In this document: positions 19,462 through 28,715 of the stretch, piece by piece
Layout: the number at the start of each line of letters is the position of its first letter
Position numbering within the stretch: the stretch's first letter is position 1
DNA from: JANXQG01 sp963804375
GTDB taxonomy: Bacteria > Planctomycetota > Planctomycetia > Pirellulales > Thermoguttaceae
DNA: 64,000 nucleotides
Direction: 5' to 3'
Assembly: GCA_963804375.1 (NCBI GenBank)
Contig: CAWDQE010000004.1
Span: 806,001 to 870,000, forward strand
The notes under the pieces: model-generated
Databases searched by the model: none
The model's input: only the letters and a program-made list of their open reading frames with translations
What the model was told of the DNA's origin: nothing
Program-made: the position numbers and the translations under genes

Positions 19462-20922
19462 ATGCCCCAACTTTTTGCCCTGGAATGGGATCCTCGTGAA
19501 ATCCGCCTGATGGTTGCCTCCGGACGAGGCCGCCAGGTGGTGATCGAGCAGGCCTTTTCGATTCCCTGCGAGACCGATCCCTCGGCGGCCGACACGGCCG
19601 AACAAATCGGACGGCGGATCGCGGCCGAACTTGATGACCGCGGCCTGGGCCGCGCGGAGGCCATCGTAGCCGTCGGCCGCAACAGCATCGAACTGCGGCA
19701 ACTGCAGTTGCCGCCGGCCCCGGATGAAGATCTGCCGGACCTGGTCCGCTTTCAGGCCACCCGCGAGTTCAACGAACTGGACGACAAGTGGCTCCTGGAC
19801 TTCGTGCCGATCGACGGTTCGGCCCAAACTCCCCGCACCGTGTTGGCCACGGCCATCGCGCCGGCGGTCCTCGGGCAGATTGAAGCAGTGTGCGCGCACG
19901 CCGGCCTGAAGATGCGGCGGCTATTGCTTCGTCCCTGCGAAGCGGCCTTGCTGCTGGATGGTGAGAAGTCGATACCGCGCGGGCAGGTCGTCTTGCTGGT
20001 CGATCCCCTGGGCGTCGAGGCCGACCTGACGGCGGTCGTGGATGGCTCGGCGGTGTTTTTGCGGACCACCCGGATCGTCAGCGACCCGCCTCCCTTGCAG
20101 GCCCTGCTGGCCGAAATCCGCCTCACGATGGCCGCTGCCTCGAATCAGTTGGGCGGCCGCAAGATCGAGTCCATCGTGCTCTGCGGCAAACAGCAGGCGC
20201 ATATCGATCTGGCCGGGGCGATCGAAAAAGAGCTCCAGATCCACGTCGAGCTTTTCGATCCCTTCAGCGGCGTGAATCTGGGTCGGGCGCTGATCGACAA
20301 GCCGCCCGAATACCCGGGCCGATTCGCGCCCCTGGTGGGCATGCTGCTGGCCGAGTTGAAGCCCTCGAAGCATGCCGTCGATTTCCTCCATCCCCGCCGC
20401 CGCGCCGCCCCGCCAAACCCCCGCAAGAAATGGATTATCGCCGGTGCAGTCGCGGGCTCGCTGCTGGCGGTCTGGCTGATCTACTCCCGCATCGAACATT
20501 TCCTCCTGGTCGACGCGGTTACGACCCTGGAAAGAGAAAAGGCCGACTTGGACAAAGAGATCGAACACGCGAATAAAGCCATCGCCAATACGGGCGACAT
20601 TGCCAAGTGGGCCACGGAAGACGTGATCTGGCTCGATCGAATCTACGAATTGGAGCAAGGCTTCCCGCCGCCCGAGGAGGCGGTCCTTAACCAGTTGACG
20701 GCCATCACCGGCAAGGGCAAGGACAACACGGGCAAGAATGGCGAACAAATCACCTTGAAAGGCCGGGCTCGCGGGCTCGATGGCATTGTCCATATGGGAA
20801 AAGGCATCAGCGACCACGGCGGCAAGATGAGTATTAGGAATACCAGTGATGATAGCGCGGTCCCGCCCTACTCGGTGTCCTTCGAGGTCTGGGTCCTTCC
20901 CGAAAAGGGTGAGAAGCCATGA
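19462..20922 (+). CDS. PilM/GspL-type assembly protein
   Basis: Protein of 486 aa. The N-terminal ~310 residues have an actin-like PilM/GspL fold signature (FALEWDPREIRLMVASGRG, AIVAVGRNSIELRQLQLP, and VLLVDPLGVEADLTAVVDG). A single membrane span follows (WIIAGAVAGSLLAVWLIYSRI, about 325-343). The periplasmic coiled segment (VTTLEREKADLDKEIEHANKAIAN) and a small end domain resemble PilN. It therefore combines the roles of PilM and PilN, as GspL does, and would link GspE to the periplasmic part of the system. It overlaps the next gene by 4 bases. Confidence 0.85.
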   Translation: MPQLFALEWDPREIRLMVASGRGRQVVIEQAFSIPCETDPSAADTAEQIGRRIAAELDDRGLGRAEAIVAVGRNSIELRQLQLPPAPDEDLPDLVRFQATREFNELDDKWLLDFVPIDGSAQTPRTVLATAIAPAVLGQIEAVCAHAGLKMRRLLLRPCEAALLLDGEKSIPRGQVVLLVDPLGVEADLTAVVDGSAVFLRTTRIVSDPPPLQALLAEIRLTMAAASNQLGGRKIESIVLCGKQQAHIDLAGAIEKELQIHVELFDPFSGVNLGRALIDKPPEYPGRFAPLVGMLLAELKPSKHAVDFLHPRRRAAPPNPRKKWIIAGAVAGSLLAVWLIYSRIEHFLLVDAVTTLEREKADLDKEIEHANKAIANTGDIAKWATEDVIWLDRIYELEQGFPPPEEAVLNQLTAITGKGKDNTGKNGEQITLKGRARGLDGIVHMGKGISDHGGKMSIRNTSDDSAVPPYSVSFEVWVLPEKGEKP

Positions 20923-22316
20923 AGTTGCAACGTCGCGAAAAAATCCTGGCCGGTCTGGCGCTCGGGCTTGTCGCCCTGGCAGGGCTGTGGTTTCTTTTCT
21001 TTGCCGGCGACCCCCGATCGGATGACCAGTTGATCAGGTTACAGGATGAGTTGACCAGCAAGATCGCGACGGAACGGAGTGCTCTCGACAAAGCACGACG
21101 CGACGCCAAGCGCCTTGCCGACTGGCAGCGGCGTTCCCTGCCTCCCGACCCGGTGTCGGCCAGCTCGCTCTATCAAAACTGGCTCCGCGATCTGGCCAAG
21201 CATGTCAACCTGCAGGGGTATAAACTGGTCGCCAACGAGGTCGTCCACCGCGATCAATCCACGCGGGTCTCGTTTACCCTCCACGCCCAGGCGCATCTGG
21301 GCGAACTGGTGCAGTTCCTCTACGAATTCTATGCGGCGGGCTACCTCCACCAGATCCGCAATATGGACGTCAAACCGAGCAGGAACTCCAGCACTTTGGA
21401 TTTGGTGCTCACGATCGAGGCCGCCTCGCTTCCCAAGGCCGAGTCGAAGAAGGAGCTTCCCAAGTTAAAGGAATCGGCCCGCGTGCTACAGCTTAAGAAG
21501 GATGGAGTCGCCGCCACATTAGCGGACTATCGTGATCCGATCGTGAAGCGAAACTTCTTCGCCAATTATGTCAAGCCGCCGGAGATCGTAATCAATCGAA
21601 GGCCGCCGAAGCCGGAGAGACCGCCGCCGCCGCGCGTCGACTTGGCCGACCATGCCGTTGTCACCGGATTTACCGAAGTCGACGGCACGCCGCAAGTCTG
21701 GCTTAAGGACCGCATCACTGACAAATCGTGGATATTGGGGACCGGCGAAGGCTTCACCGTGGGAGACGTGAAAGGCACTGTGCAAACCATCGACCCGGAA
21801 GGGGAGGCCATCGTCGATTTCGGCGGTCATCGTCGCCTGCTCCACAAGGGCGACAACCTGCGTCTAAAAGAAGGGGTTGTGACCGGAATTACCCCCGATG
21901 TTCACGGCAACTGGCAAGTCTGGATCGAGGACCGCGGCGGTGGCAAATCGTGGCAATTGGGGGTTGGCGAGGGCTTTACCGTTGGAAAGGTGAGAGGCAC
22001 GGTGCAAACCATCCACCCGGAGGAGGTTGTCGTCGAGTTTGGCGGTAATCGCCGCGTCCTTCACAAAGGTGATAACCTGAATGGAGGGGTGGAAAGCCAT
22101 GTTGAACAACTGAAACTACCTGCCGGCACACTTTCTGCGTCCTCTGGGCCTCCTCGTCAAGGGGGTAGCCAGAGCGAGCAACCGAAACCGCCTGCTAGTG
22201 CAGTTTCCGCGTCCTCCGGGCCTCCGTCGCGTGAGGCGGGAAGCCCAGTCGCCCCACCGAAACAGCCCGCGGAAGACAGCGAATCCCCAGAATCCGATGA
22301 CGGTGAAGACAATTGA
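20919..22316 (+). CDS. PilO/GspM-type protein with duplicated C-terminal domain
   Basis: Starts at an ATG overlapping the previous stop. One membrane span (ILAGLALGLVALAGLWFLF, residues 9-27), a coiled coil (DELTSKIATERSALDKARRDAKRL), then a PilO-like ferredoxin fold (residues about 85-170, FTLHAQAHLGELVQFLYEFYAAGYLHQI). Downstream are two tandem copies of a ~70-residue domain (about 247-318 and 321-390). Each reads VVTGxT...WxxDRxxxKSWxLGxGEGFTVGxVxGTVQTIxPE and ends RRxLHKGDNL, recalling the PilP/GspC homology region. The C-terminus is Pro/Ser-rich. It probably completes the inner-membrane assembly platform with the preceding gene. Confidence 0.8.
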   Translation: MKLQRREKILAGLALGLVALAGLWFLFFAGDPRSDDQLIRLQDELTSKIATERSALDKARRDAKRLADWQRRSLPPDPVSASSLYQNWLRDLAKHVNLQGYKLVANEVVHRDQSTRVSFTLHAQAHLGELVQFLYEFYAAGYLHQIRNMDVKPSRNSSTLDLVLTIEAASLPKAESKKELPKLKESARVLQLKKDGVAATLADYRDPIVKRNFFANYVKPPEIVINRRPPKPERPPPPRVDLADHAVVTGFTEVDGTPQVWLKDRITDKSWILGTGEGFTVGDVKGTVQTIDPEGEAIVDFGGHRRLLHKGDNLRLKEGVVTGITPDVHGNWQVWIEDRGGGKSWQLGVGEGFTVGKVRGTVQTIHPEEVVVEFGGNRRVLHKGDNLNGGVESHVEQLKLPAGTLSASSGPPRQGGSQSEQPKPPASAVSASSGPPSREAGSPVAPPKQPAEDSESPESDDGEDN

Positions 22317-22337
22317 TTGCCTTATTTGGTACGATAT

Positions 22338-22424
22338 AAGGTAGGGTGGGCCGAGTGCAACGAGTCCCACCTTGAGAAACGCGGCAGGCTGGTGGGACTC
22401 GTTTCACTCGGCCCACCCTACACC
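22338..22424. repeat. GTAGGGTGGG-family inverted repeat, copy 2
   Basis: Nearly perfect palindrome: GTAGGGTGGGCCGAGTGCAA at the left and its inverse, ending CTCGGCCCACCCTAC, at the right, with internal GTGGGACTCGTT/AACGAGTCCCAC arms. It could fold into a long hairpin in the transcript of the T2SS row. Confidence 0.75.
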
Positions 22425-22457
22425 GACGGTTACACCGTTGAGCCGAAAAGGATACAA

Positions 22458-22506
22458 TCAATGGTGGGCCGGCGCTCGCTGGAAGCGAGCTTGTCCCACC
22501 CTACAG
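22458..22506. repeat. GTAGGGTGGG-family repeat, copy 3
   Basis: Starts CAATGGTGGGCCGGCGCTCG and ends GCTTGTCCCACCCTAC. It is the reverse complement of copy 1 at 12,837 with a different centre. Confidence 0.7.
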
Positions 22507-22522
22507 CCCAAGGAACCTAATC

Positions 22523-23282
22523 ATGCGATGGACACAAATTGTACCGGTTTTGATCTTTGCCCTGCTCCTGGTGGGCCAAGGGAAGGTTGTGGCCCAGGGG
22601 ACGTCGTCGTCGGGCATGTTCGGCAACCGCACGACGGGCACCGGAACGACTGCTGAGCACGGGCAGCGCCTTTGGCAGCAATAGTCCGCTGAGCTCGCTT
22701 ATGCAAAGCGCTGCATCGGGCGCCCCCAACATGAACAATGCCAACGGCGTGGGGGGCCAGGCGCGAACATCCAACAGCTTCGTCGGCGCCAGTACGGGTC
22801 AGGCGGCCTCGCAGAACTTCGTTGGCGCGGCCCAAGCCAATACCAGCGGCCAGTCGGGCATGGGCAGCTACGGCATGAGCGGCATGGGCGGCATGGGCGG
22901 CGGCATGGGCGGCATGGGCATGGGCAGTTACGGCGGACAGCGCATGGGGCAAGGGAACTTCGGCGCCGGCATGTTCGGCGGCAACACCACCACGCCCGCT
23001 CCTACGTTGCGGACCACCTTGGTCTTGGGAGACTTCGAGCGGCCGCCTCAGCCCGAACCGTCGCAAGTCAGTTCGACGATTGCGGAACGTTTGGTGGCCC
23101 TGCCGGCCCTGCATTGGAGGGCGCCGGCCCAGGTGGAGATCCAAGGCCGGACGGCGATCCTGCGGGGGGTGGTGGCGACGGAGCACGATCGCGATTTAGC
23201 CGCGCAAGTGGTTCGCCTAGAGGCCACTGTCGACCAGGTGGAAAACCTGATCGTAGTTGCAGCCCCTGCGAAGCAGAAGTAG
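22523..23282 (+). CDS. Exported BON-domain protein (frameshift near 22,655)
   Basis: The ATG at 22523 opens a signal peptide (MRWTQIVPVLIFALLLVGQG, then KVVAQ), but this frame stops at 22,681. From about 22,655 the +1 frame continues with LLSTGSAFGSNSPLSSL, a Gly/Met-rich stretch (GMGGMGGGMGGMGMGSYGG) and a C-terminal BON domain (VEIQGRTAILRGVVATEHDRDLAAQVVRLEATVDQVENLIVV). BON domains occur in exported proteins that bind membranes or associate with secretins and channels. Annotated across a single-base shift. Its 3' end overlaps the convergent gene at 23068. Confidence 0.75.
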
Positions 23283-24225
23283 GCGCCGGCGGCGGAACAT
23301 ACTGCGGTTGATAATTCTGCGGCGGCCGATAATTCTGCGGGTAGGTCCGCGGCGGGTAATTCTGGTTCTGCCAAGGCGGGTTCGGGCCCGGGCCCCCGGG
23401 CGCCGCTTCCGGTTGACGGTAGCCAGCCGCCGGCCCTGGCTGCGGCGTAGTGATCGCCGAGCGGATCAACGAGTCCGGCGGCAGTTCGATGGTTGTCGTC
23501 GTCATATGCCCCGGTTGTCCTTGAACTGACGGAGTTCCCCCGCCTTCGGTGAGCGGGGCCTGGTACGATGCGGGCTGCACGCCGCCGTTTGCCATCGGCG
23601 TTGCGGCCACGCCGTTGCCCCAGTTGCCCACCCCGTGCGTCAGTCCAGGTGCGACGACAACTCCGCTTGCAGGCGATCTGGCCTCGGTCTTTACGATGCG
23701 GCCGGGAAGCAGTTGCCGGCAAGGGTCGCCGATGGCTACCGGGCCTTCTTTCGGTTGAAAGCGGACGATGAGCGTGATTTCCTTCTGCAGTCCGCCAACC
23801 TCGTCCCACGGCAGCCACACGCTATAGGAATGGCCCACCTTCGACTTGCTGTAGTGCAACGGCAGTTGTTGCGGCGTGAAGGCATACTTTCGGTCGGGCC
23901 GCGTGTTATTCGGTTCGCGGTCGGTTTCATCGAACGCATAGACCATCAGCGTCCCTTCCACCTTGATCGGCTCGTCCTTCTTTCCTTCATAAAACATCAG
24001 TCGCCCGCCGAATCCGCGGATGGGCGGCCGGCCGGTTTGGGTCAGGATCGTGTCGCTCCACATGGCGATGATCTTGTCCGGCTTGCCCGGCTTTTCCTCT
24101 TTGTTGAACGGCCAGTACGGCCATCCGTCGCCATGAGCGGCCGGTGCAAGCCAGGCAACCAACAGCAGCCCGGCGAGCAGGCGGCTGAGGAAGAAGTGCG
24201 TTCGAGAATGGGAATAGGTATTCAT
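23068..24225 (-). CDS. Exported hypothetical protein linked to the T2SS locus
   Basis: Product of 385 aa with a signal peptide (SRLLAGLLLVAWLAPAAHG), then a folded ~150-residue part (WSDTILTQTGRPPIRGFGGRLMFYEG, LMVYAFDETDREPNNTRPDRKYAF, SVWLPWDEVGGLQKEITLIVRFQP), and a long Pro/Gln/Gly-rich tail. The last ~70 residues are antisense to the BON-domain gene, so either the genes overlap at their 3' ends or a frameshift has extended this frame. It lies 10-50 bases downstream of gspD on the same strand and is likely co-transcribed with it. Function unknown. Confidence 0.7.
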   Translation of the reverse strand: MNTYSHSRTHFFLSRLLAGLLLVAWLAPAAHGDGWPYWPFNKEEKPGKPDKIIAMWSDTILTQTGRPPIRGFGGRLMFYEGKKDEPIKVEGTLMVYAFDETDREPNNTRPDRKYAFTPQQLPLHYSKSKVGHSYSVWLPWDEVGGLQKEITLIVRFQPKEGPVAIGDPCRQLLPGRIVKTEARSPASGVVVAPGLTHGVGNWGNGVAATPMANGGVQPASYQAPLTEGGGTPSVQGQPGHMTTTTIELPPDSLIRSAITTPQPGPAAGYRQPEAAPGGPGPNPPWQNQNYPPRTYPQNYRPPQNYQPQYVPPPAPTSASQGLQLRSGFPPGRQWPLGEPLARLNRDRAPSPPPPAGSPSGLGSPPGPAPSNAGPAGPPNVPQSSN

Positions 24226-24273
24226 GACCGTGCGATTAGAAGAGGATGAACCACGAAACAGGCGAAAGGGTTG

Positions 24274-27200
24274 TTATCTTTGCGGAGCGCCTTGATTTGG
24301 CGGGTAGTAGGCCGGCGGGTAGTAGGCCGGCGGATTCGGTTGATAAGGTGGTTGCGGTTGCTGGTAATTCGGCTGGTTGGTAAGCGGGGCCTGATAGACG
24401 GCCGGCTGGGCCGCATTGCCCTGCTGCCACGGCTGGGGCTGATAACCGGTTGGTTGTACTCCCGCCGCTGGCCATTGCGGCGGCGGCCCCATATTGAGCC
24501 TGTTGCGTCGCAGGGTAGCGATAAATCGAAGCGCTCGGATCGGTCGTCGCCGGGTCGCTGATCGACGGCGCGTCGGGCGCTGCCGGCCGCGGCGCTGCCG
24601 GAGTGCCCGTGGCCGGCGTCGCCGGGCCGCTGGGCTGGCTGTTGGGCAGCGGCGGCGTATTCAGCATGGGAGTGGAAGGCTGGCCGCTGGGCGACGGAAT
24701 CGCTTCCGGCGCGGCCGGCTGGCTGCTGGCCGGCACCTGACCGTTGTCCGGATAGATCACGGGGACCTCGCCGTCGGTCCACTCGTCGGTCCGCCGCCGC
24801 AGGCCCGCTTCGCCGTACATCTTGGTCACGTCGCAGAGGCACCAGGTCATCTTGGCGGCCTCGGCCCGCTTGATCGCATCGGCGTCGGCCTGGTTCCTGA
24901 CGATGTGCGGCGTCATGATGATCAACAACTCGCTCTTCGCCTCGACGGTCGAATCATAGTGGAAGAACCAGTTGATCACGGGAATATCTTCCAGCACGGG
25001 CACGCCGTGGTGTTCCTTGCTCTTCTGCGTCGTGAGCAGGCCTCCGAGCACGACCGTCTGCCCGCTCATCGCCGCGACCGTGGTCTGCGCCGTCGTGGCG
25101 TCGATGATCGGCGAACGGACCACCTGGCCCGAGGGCGAGGTGAAGATCGGAATGCCGGTCGTTTCGGATTCCAGTTCCGACTTCTCCGCGTCGATCTGCA
25201 TCACCACCAGGCCGTCGGGGCTGATGCGGGGAGTCACGCCCAGGATCAATCCCACGTTGTCCAGCGTGGTGCCATTCGTAGTGCCCGTCAGGGCGGTCGT
25301 GACGCTCGTGATCCGCGGCACCCGCTGCCCGACCTGGATGAAGGCGGGCTGGTTGTCGAGGGTCATGACCTGCGGCCGCTGCAGGACATCGACGCGATGG
25401 TTTTCCGACAGGGCGCGGAGCAAGGCGCTCACGTTCTCGCTGGCGGCGGAAAGCACCAGGCCGCTGTACCCCAAGGTGTTGTTCGTGCGGCCGGTGGCGA
25501 AGTTCGAGATCGCCTGGCCGCCGATGAGGTTCGGATTCGAATTGCTGGTGACGCCGGAAGACGCCGGCAGGGACCCTGGATTGCCCAGGTCCCCGCCGTT
25601 GTTGAAGTTGAAGCCCGGCGCGGCGTTGGCCGAAACGACCGTCTGGGTGGCGACGCCGGCCGCCGTGGTAGTGGTTGTCGTCTGCAGGTTGCTGAGGATG
25701 CTGCGGTCGAAGAGTATCGCATCCTGCAGGCCGAGTTCGATGCCGAACTCGTTGGTGCTGCCCAGCTCGACCGACGCGATCAGCACCTGGATCATGACCA
25801 TGGGCGGGCGGGCGTCGAGCTGCTCGATGATTCCCCGTATCTCATCAAAGTATTTCGGCGTCGCGCTCAGCACGAGGCTGTTGGTGACCGGTTCCGCGAC
25901 GATGACCACTTCGCGGTCCATCAACTCGAACGCGCTGGTCAGCCCCTGCCCGGCCTGCTGCAGGGCCTGCCGCTCCGTGTTGACGAACGTGCTGATCGTA
26001 GTTTGTACGTCGGTGGCGGGCGAGTTCTTCAGCCGGATCACCACGCTGCGGCGCTTCCGCACTTCGCTGTCGTCCAACTTGGTGAGGATCGCCTCCACGA
26101 CGTTCAGATCGCCCCCCGCGCCGAGACAATCACGCTGTTGGTCCGCGTGTCGACGCCGAACCGCAAGGGCACCAGCGAATTCTCGCTGCCGCTGACGGCG
26201 GACTGCATCATCATTTGCAGGAAGGCCCCGCCTTGCTGGCCGCCGGTAGTGCTGGGCTGGCCCGTGAAGAGGGTGCGGAGCATTTCGGAAAGGCTCTGCG
26301 CGTCGCCGTTGACGATGGTGAAGACCTTGATCTGGGCCTCGGCCGCGGGCAGATTGTCCAATTCCCGCACGAGGCCTTCCAGCAAATCGAGGTTGTCCGG
26401 CGGCGAGGATATCACCAGGGCATTGGCAGCCGCGTCGGCGGTGATGCGGACGTCGGTAAGGATTCCGGACCTCAGCAGCCTGCGGCCTTTGGCATCGAGG
26501 GTGAGAAAGCGGAGCGCGGCGGTCCGCTGGTTGGCTTGGGCGCCCTGCTGTCCGCCCGGCATACCGGGAATATTCTGGCCCGGCTGGCCGAACTGTCCGC
26601 CCGGCAGCCCGCCCGCCTGCTGCCCGCCGGGCAACTGCTGTTGGCCCTGGGCGCCAAGGGCCTGGCCCGCCCCAGCCGCCTGCCCGATCGCTGCGTTGAT
26701 GATCGTGGCGATGTCCTGGGCGCGTGTGTGTTTCAGTTGAACGATGCGCACATCGTTGACGGCTCCGCCGTCGGGGACGCCGCTAACGTCGATCTTGGAA
26801 ATCAGGTCGGCAACCGCGGCCATGTCGCGGGGGCTGGCCTGGACGATCAGGGAGTTGGTCCGCGGCTCCGCCGTGACGCGCACCGCCGGGGCCAATCCGG
26901 GATTCTGAAAGGTGAAGGCGTTCTGGACCGTCGTTTGTGCCGTGACCGCGTTGGCGTATTTGAGATGGAACATCTGGAACTCGGCGCCGGGAATTGCCGG
27001 CTTGTCGAGGAGGGCGATGAGATCGATCACCGATTTCACGTTTTGTGGACGGCCGACGATCAGGATCGCGTTGGGGATCGCCAAGGCCGTGATGCTCACG
27101 GCACCCTGCCGCGGCGCGTAAACTTCGTCATACAGGGCCCTGAGCAGCGTGACCATGGCCCCGCTATCGAGGTGTTTCATCGGCTCGATCTGGATCTCCG

Positions 27201-28212
27201 GCTCGGTCTCCTTGGTGATCATGTCGATCCATTCCACGACCCGCATCATCTGCTCCACGTCCTGTGTGCTGCCGCGCAGGATGACCACGCCGAGCCCTTC
27301 GATGACTTCCATCTGCACGGGGTTCACGATCCGGGGAAGGTTGCCGAAATCGGCCGTCCTTTCGCCGGGACGAAAGGCGGAGGCCGCCGGGGAACCGTCA
27401 GCCTTCCCGGACGGCGCCGGGGAAACATCGGCCTTTGCGGCGGGCGCCGGGGGCGCCGGAATGGGAGCAGCGCCGCCCGCGGGCGGTGCGTCGGGCCGCT
27501 GTTGCATGAGCAGGGCCGCCACGGGCAAGGTAACCGGCGGCGGACCGTTGGCAGTTCGCAGCAGGGCAGCCGCCCGCTGGACGCTGGCCATCTCAGTCGG
27601 CTGCAAAGCCAGCACGCGGAAATTCCGGCCTGCGGAGTCTGTCGGCGAATCCAGGACCTGGATCAGGCGGGTGGCCGCATCGACTCCCGCGGCGGGACCT
27701 TCCAGATTGACCTGCTTGGTCGCCGAATCGATCCAAATCGTGATCGTTCCGCCACTGGCCAGAGCCAGGCGATAACCGTGCGATGCCGGGCGCTTTTCCG
27801 GGATGGCGCTCAAGCGATCTCCCAGCGTGTTCTTTAGCGACGCCTCGAGTTGGTCGGCCTGAATCCGCTGCAGGGGAACATGGCGCGCCTCGACCGCCGG
27901 CTGCAACTCGGGAAACGCCGCCGCCAGCCGCTGACTGATGCGCGTCTGGACTTCCGGCGGCGCCTGGACAATCACCTGCGAGGTTCGCGGGTCGGCGGCT
28001 ACCCGCACACCGGGAATTACGCCGTATTCGTCCCGCAGGGTATCAGCCGTGACGGCGGCTTGTCCCCGTGGGCACGGGTACAGCTTTACCACCAGCCCGC
28101 CCTCGGCCGAGGCGGACTGCGCGACGCCGAAGGTTAAGAGAAGTGCGGCCCCGACCAAGGTGATCTGGTACGGGATCCGAACACGCTTCGTCCTCGTAAG
28201 ATTGGTATTCAC
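24274..28212 (-). CDS. gspD: Type II secretion secretin GspD (frameshifts near 26,101 and 24,485)
   Basis: Outer-membrane secretin forming the exit channel. A signal peptide (ITLVGAALLLTFGVAQSASA) is followed by repeated N-domains (for example VKSVIDLIALLDKP, AVADLISKIDVSG, LLEGLVRELDN). After VIVSARG the first frame stops. The next frame resumes with VEAILTKLDDSEVRKR and carries the secretin core: VDVLQRPQVMTLDNQPAFIQVGQRVP, GLILGVTPRISPDG, SGQTVVLGGLLTTQKS and VPVLEDIPVINWFF. Adding one C to the CCCCCC run near 26,115 restores the frame. Near 24,485 the Pro/Gln-rich tail reads better in another frame (GPPPQWPAAGVQPTGYQ), ending at 24,274. Both shifts fall in mononucleotide or GC runs. The gene is convergent with the other T2SS genes. 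Confidence 0.88.
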
Positions 28213-28475
28213 GATGATTTACGTCCTTGCACTCAGGTGCAGAAACCTTTGGCTCCGCGAAACGGGTAGGCGCATTCATTGCCCTTAAACTTCGCGTAGG
28301 AGTTATAATCGGCAAACTTGACGCATTTCTCCACTTGAATCCGACTAAGTAATCTGGGCAAACTCGGGTGACATAAGGCAGGAGAACCACTGCGTTGGCC
28401 TTGTTCTGGCGGTGTGGAATTCATATCTTTCCGCACTAAGTAGCCTTGCATGATTCCAGGAGGCGCGAACCGCGT
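28213..28475. other. Divergent intergenic region
   Basis: About 260 bases between the start of gspD (-) and the next + strand gene. It is more AT-rich than the flanks and should hold the gspD promoter. No gene or clear promoter consensus is visible. Confidence 0.4.
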
Positions 28476-28616
28476 AGGGTGGGGGGCAAGCAAACCGGGG
28501 TCTTGGTGGGCCGTCGGTCGCGACCCGGCGTACCGGGTGCCCCGGCCCGGTTTGCGATGGCCCACCAACCTTCCGCCGACCATACAAGCATGGTGTCCGT
28601 GTCCCACCCTACAGCC
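28476..28616. repeat. GTAGGGTGGG-family repeat, copy 4
   Basis: Begins GTAGGGTGGGGGGCAAGC and ends GTGTCCCACCCTAC, with internal GGTGGGCC and GGCCCACC arms. It is a longer, compound member of the family seen at 12,837 and 22,338. An open frame runs through it into the next gene, but this is not taken as coding. Confidence 0.65.
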
Positions 28617-28715
28617 TGGGTCGCCGTGGGAAACGGGCCAAAGCCCGAAACACGAATCGTTGGCGCAGCGTGCGTCGTACAGGGGGCGGGATCTCTTGAA
28701 AGCGAAAGAAACTGG

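Noticed and set aside
24494..27837. Very long + strand frames opposite gspD
   Set aside because: High-GC shadow frames of the secretin gene. They have no signal, domain or ribosome-binding site, and the composition is Arg/His/Gly-rich.
28446..28715. N-terminal extension of the TMTC-like gene
   Set aside because: The extension is a translation of a dispersed repeat. The ATG at 28716 gives a normal cytoplasmic start.
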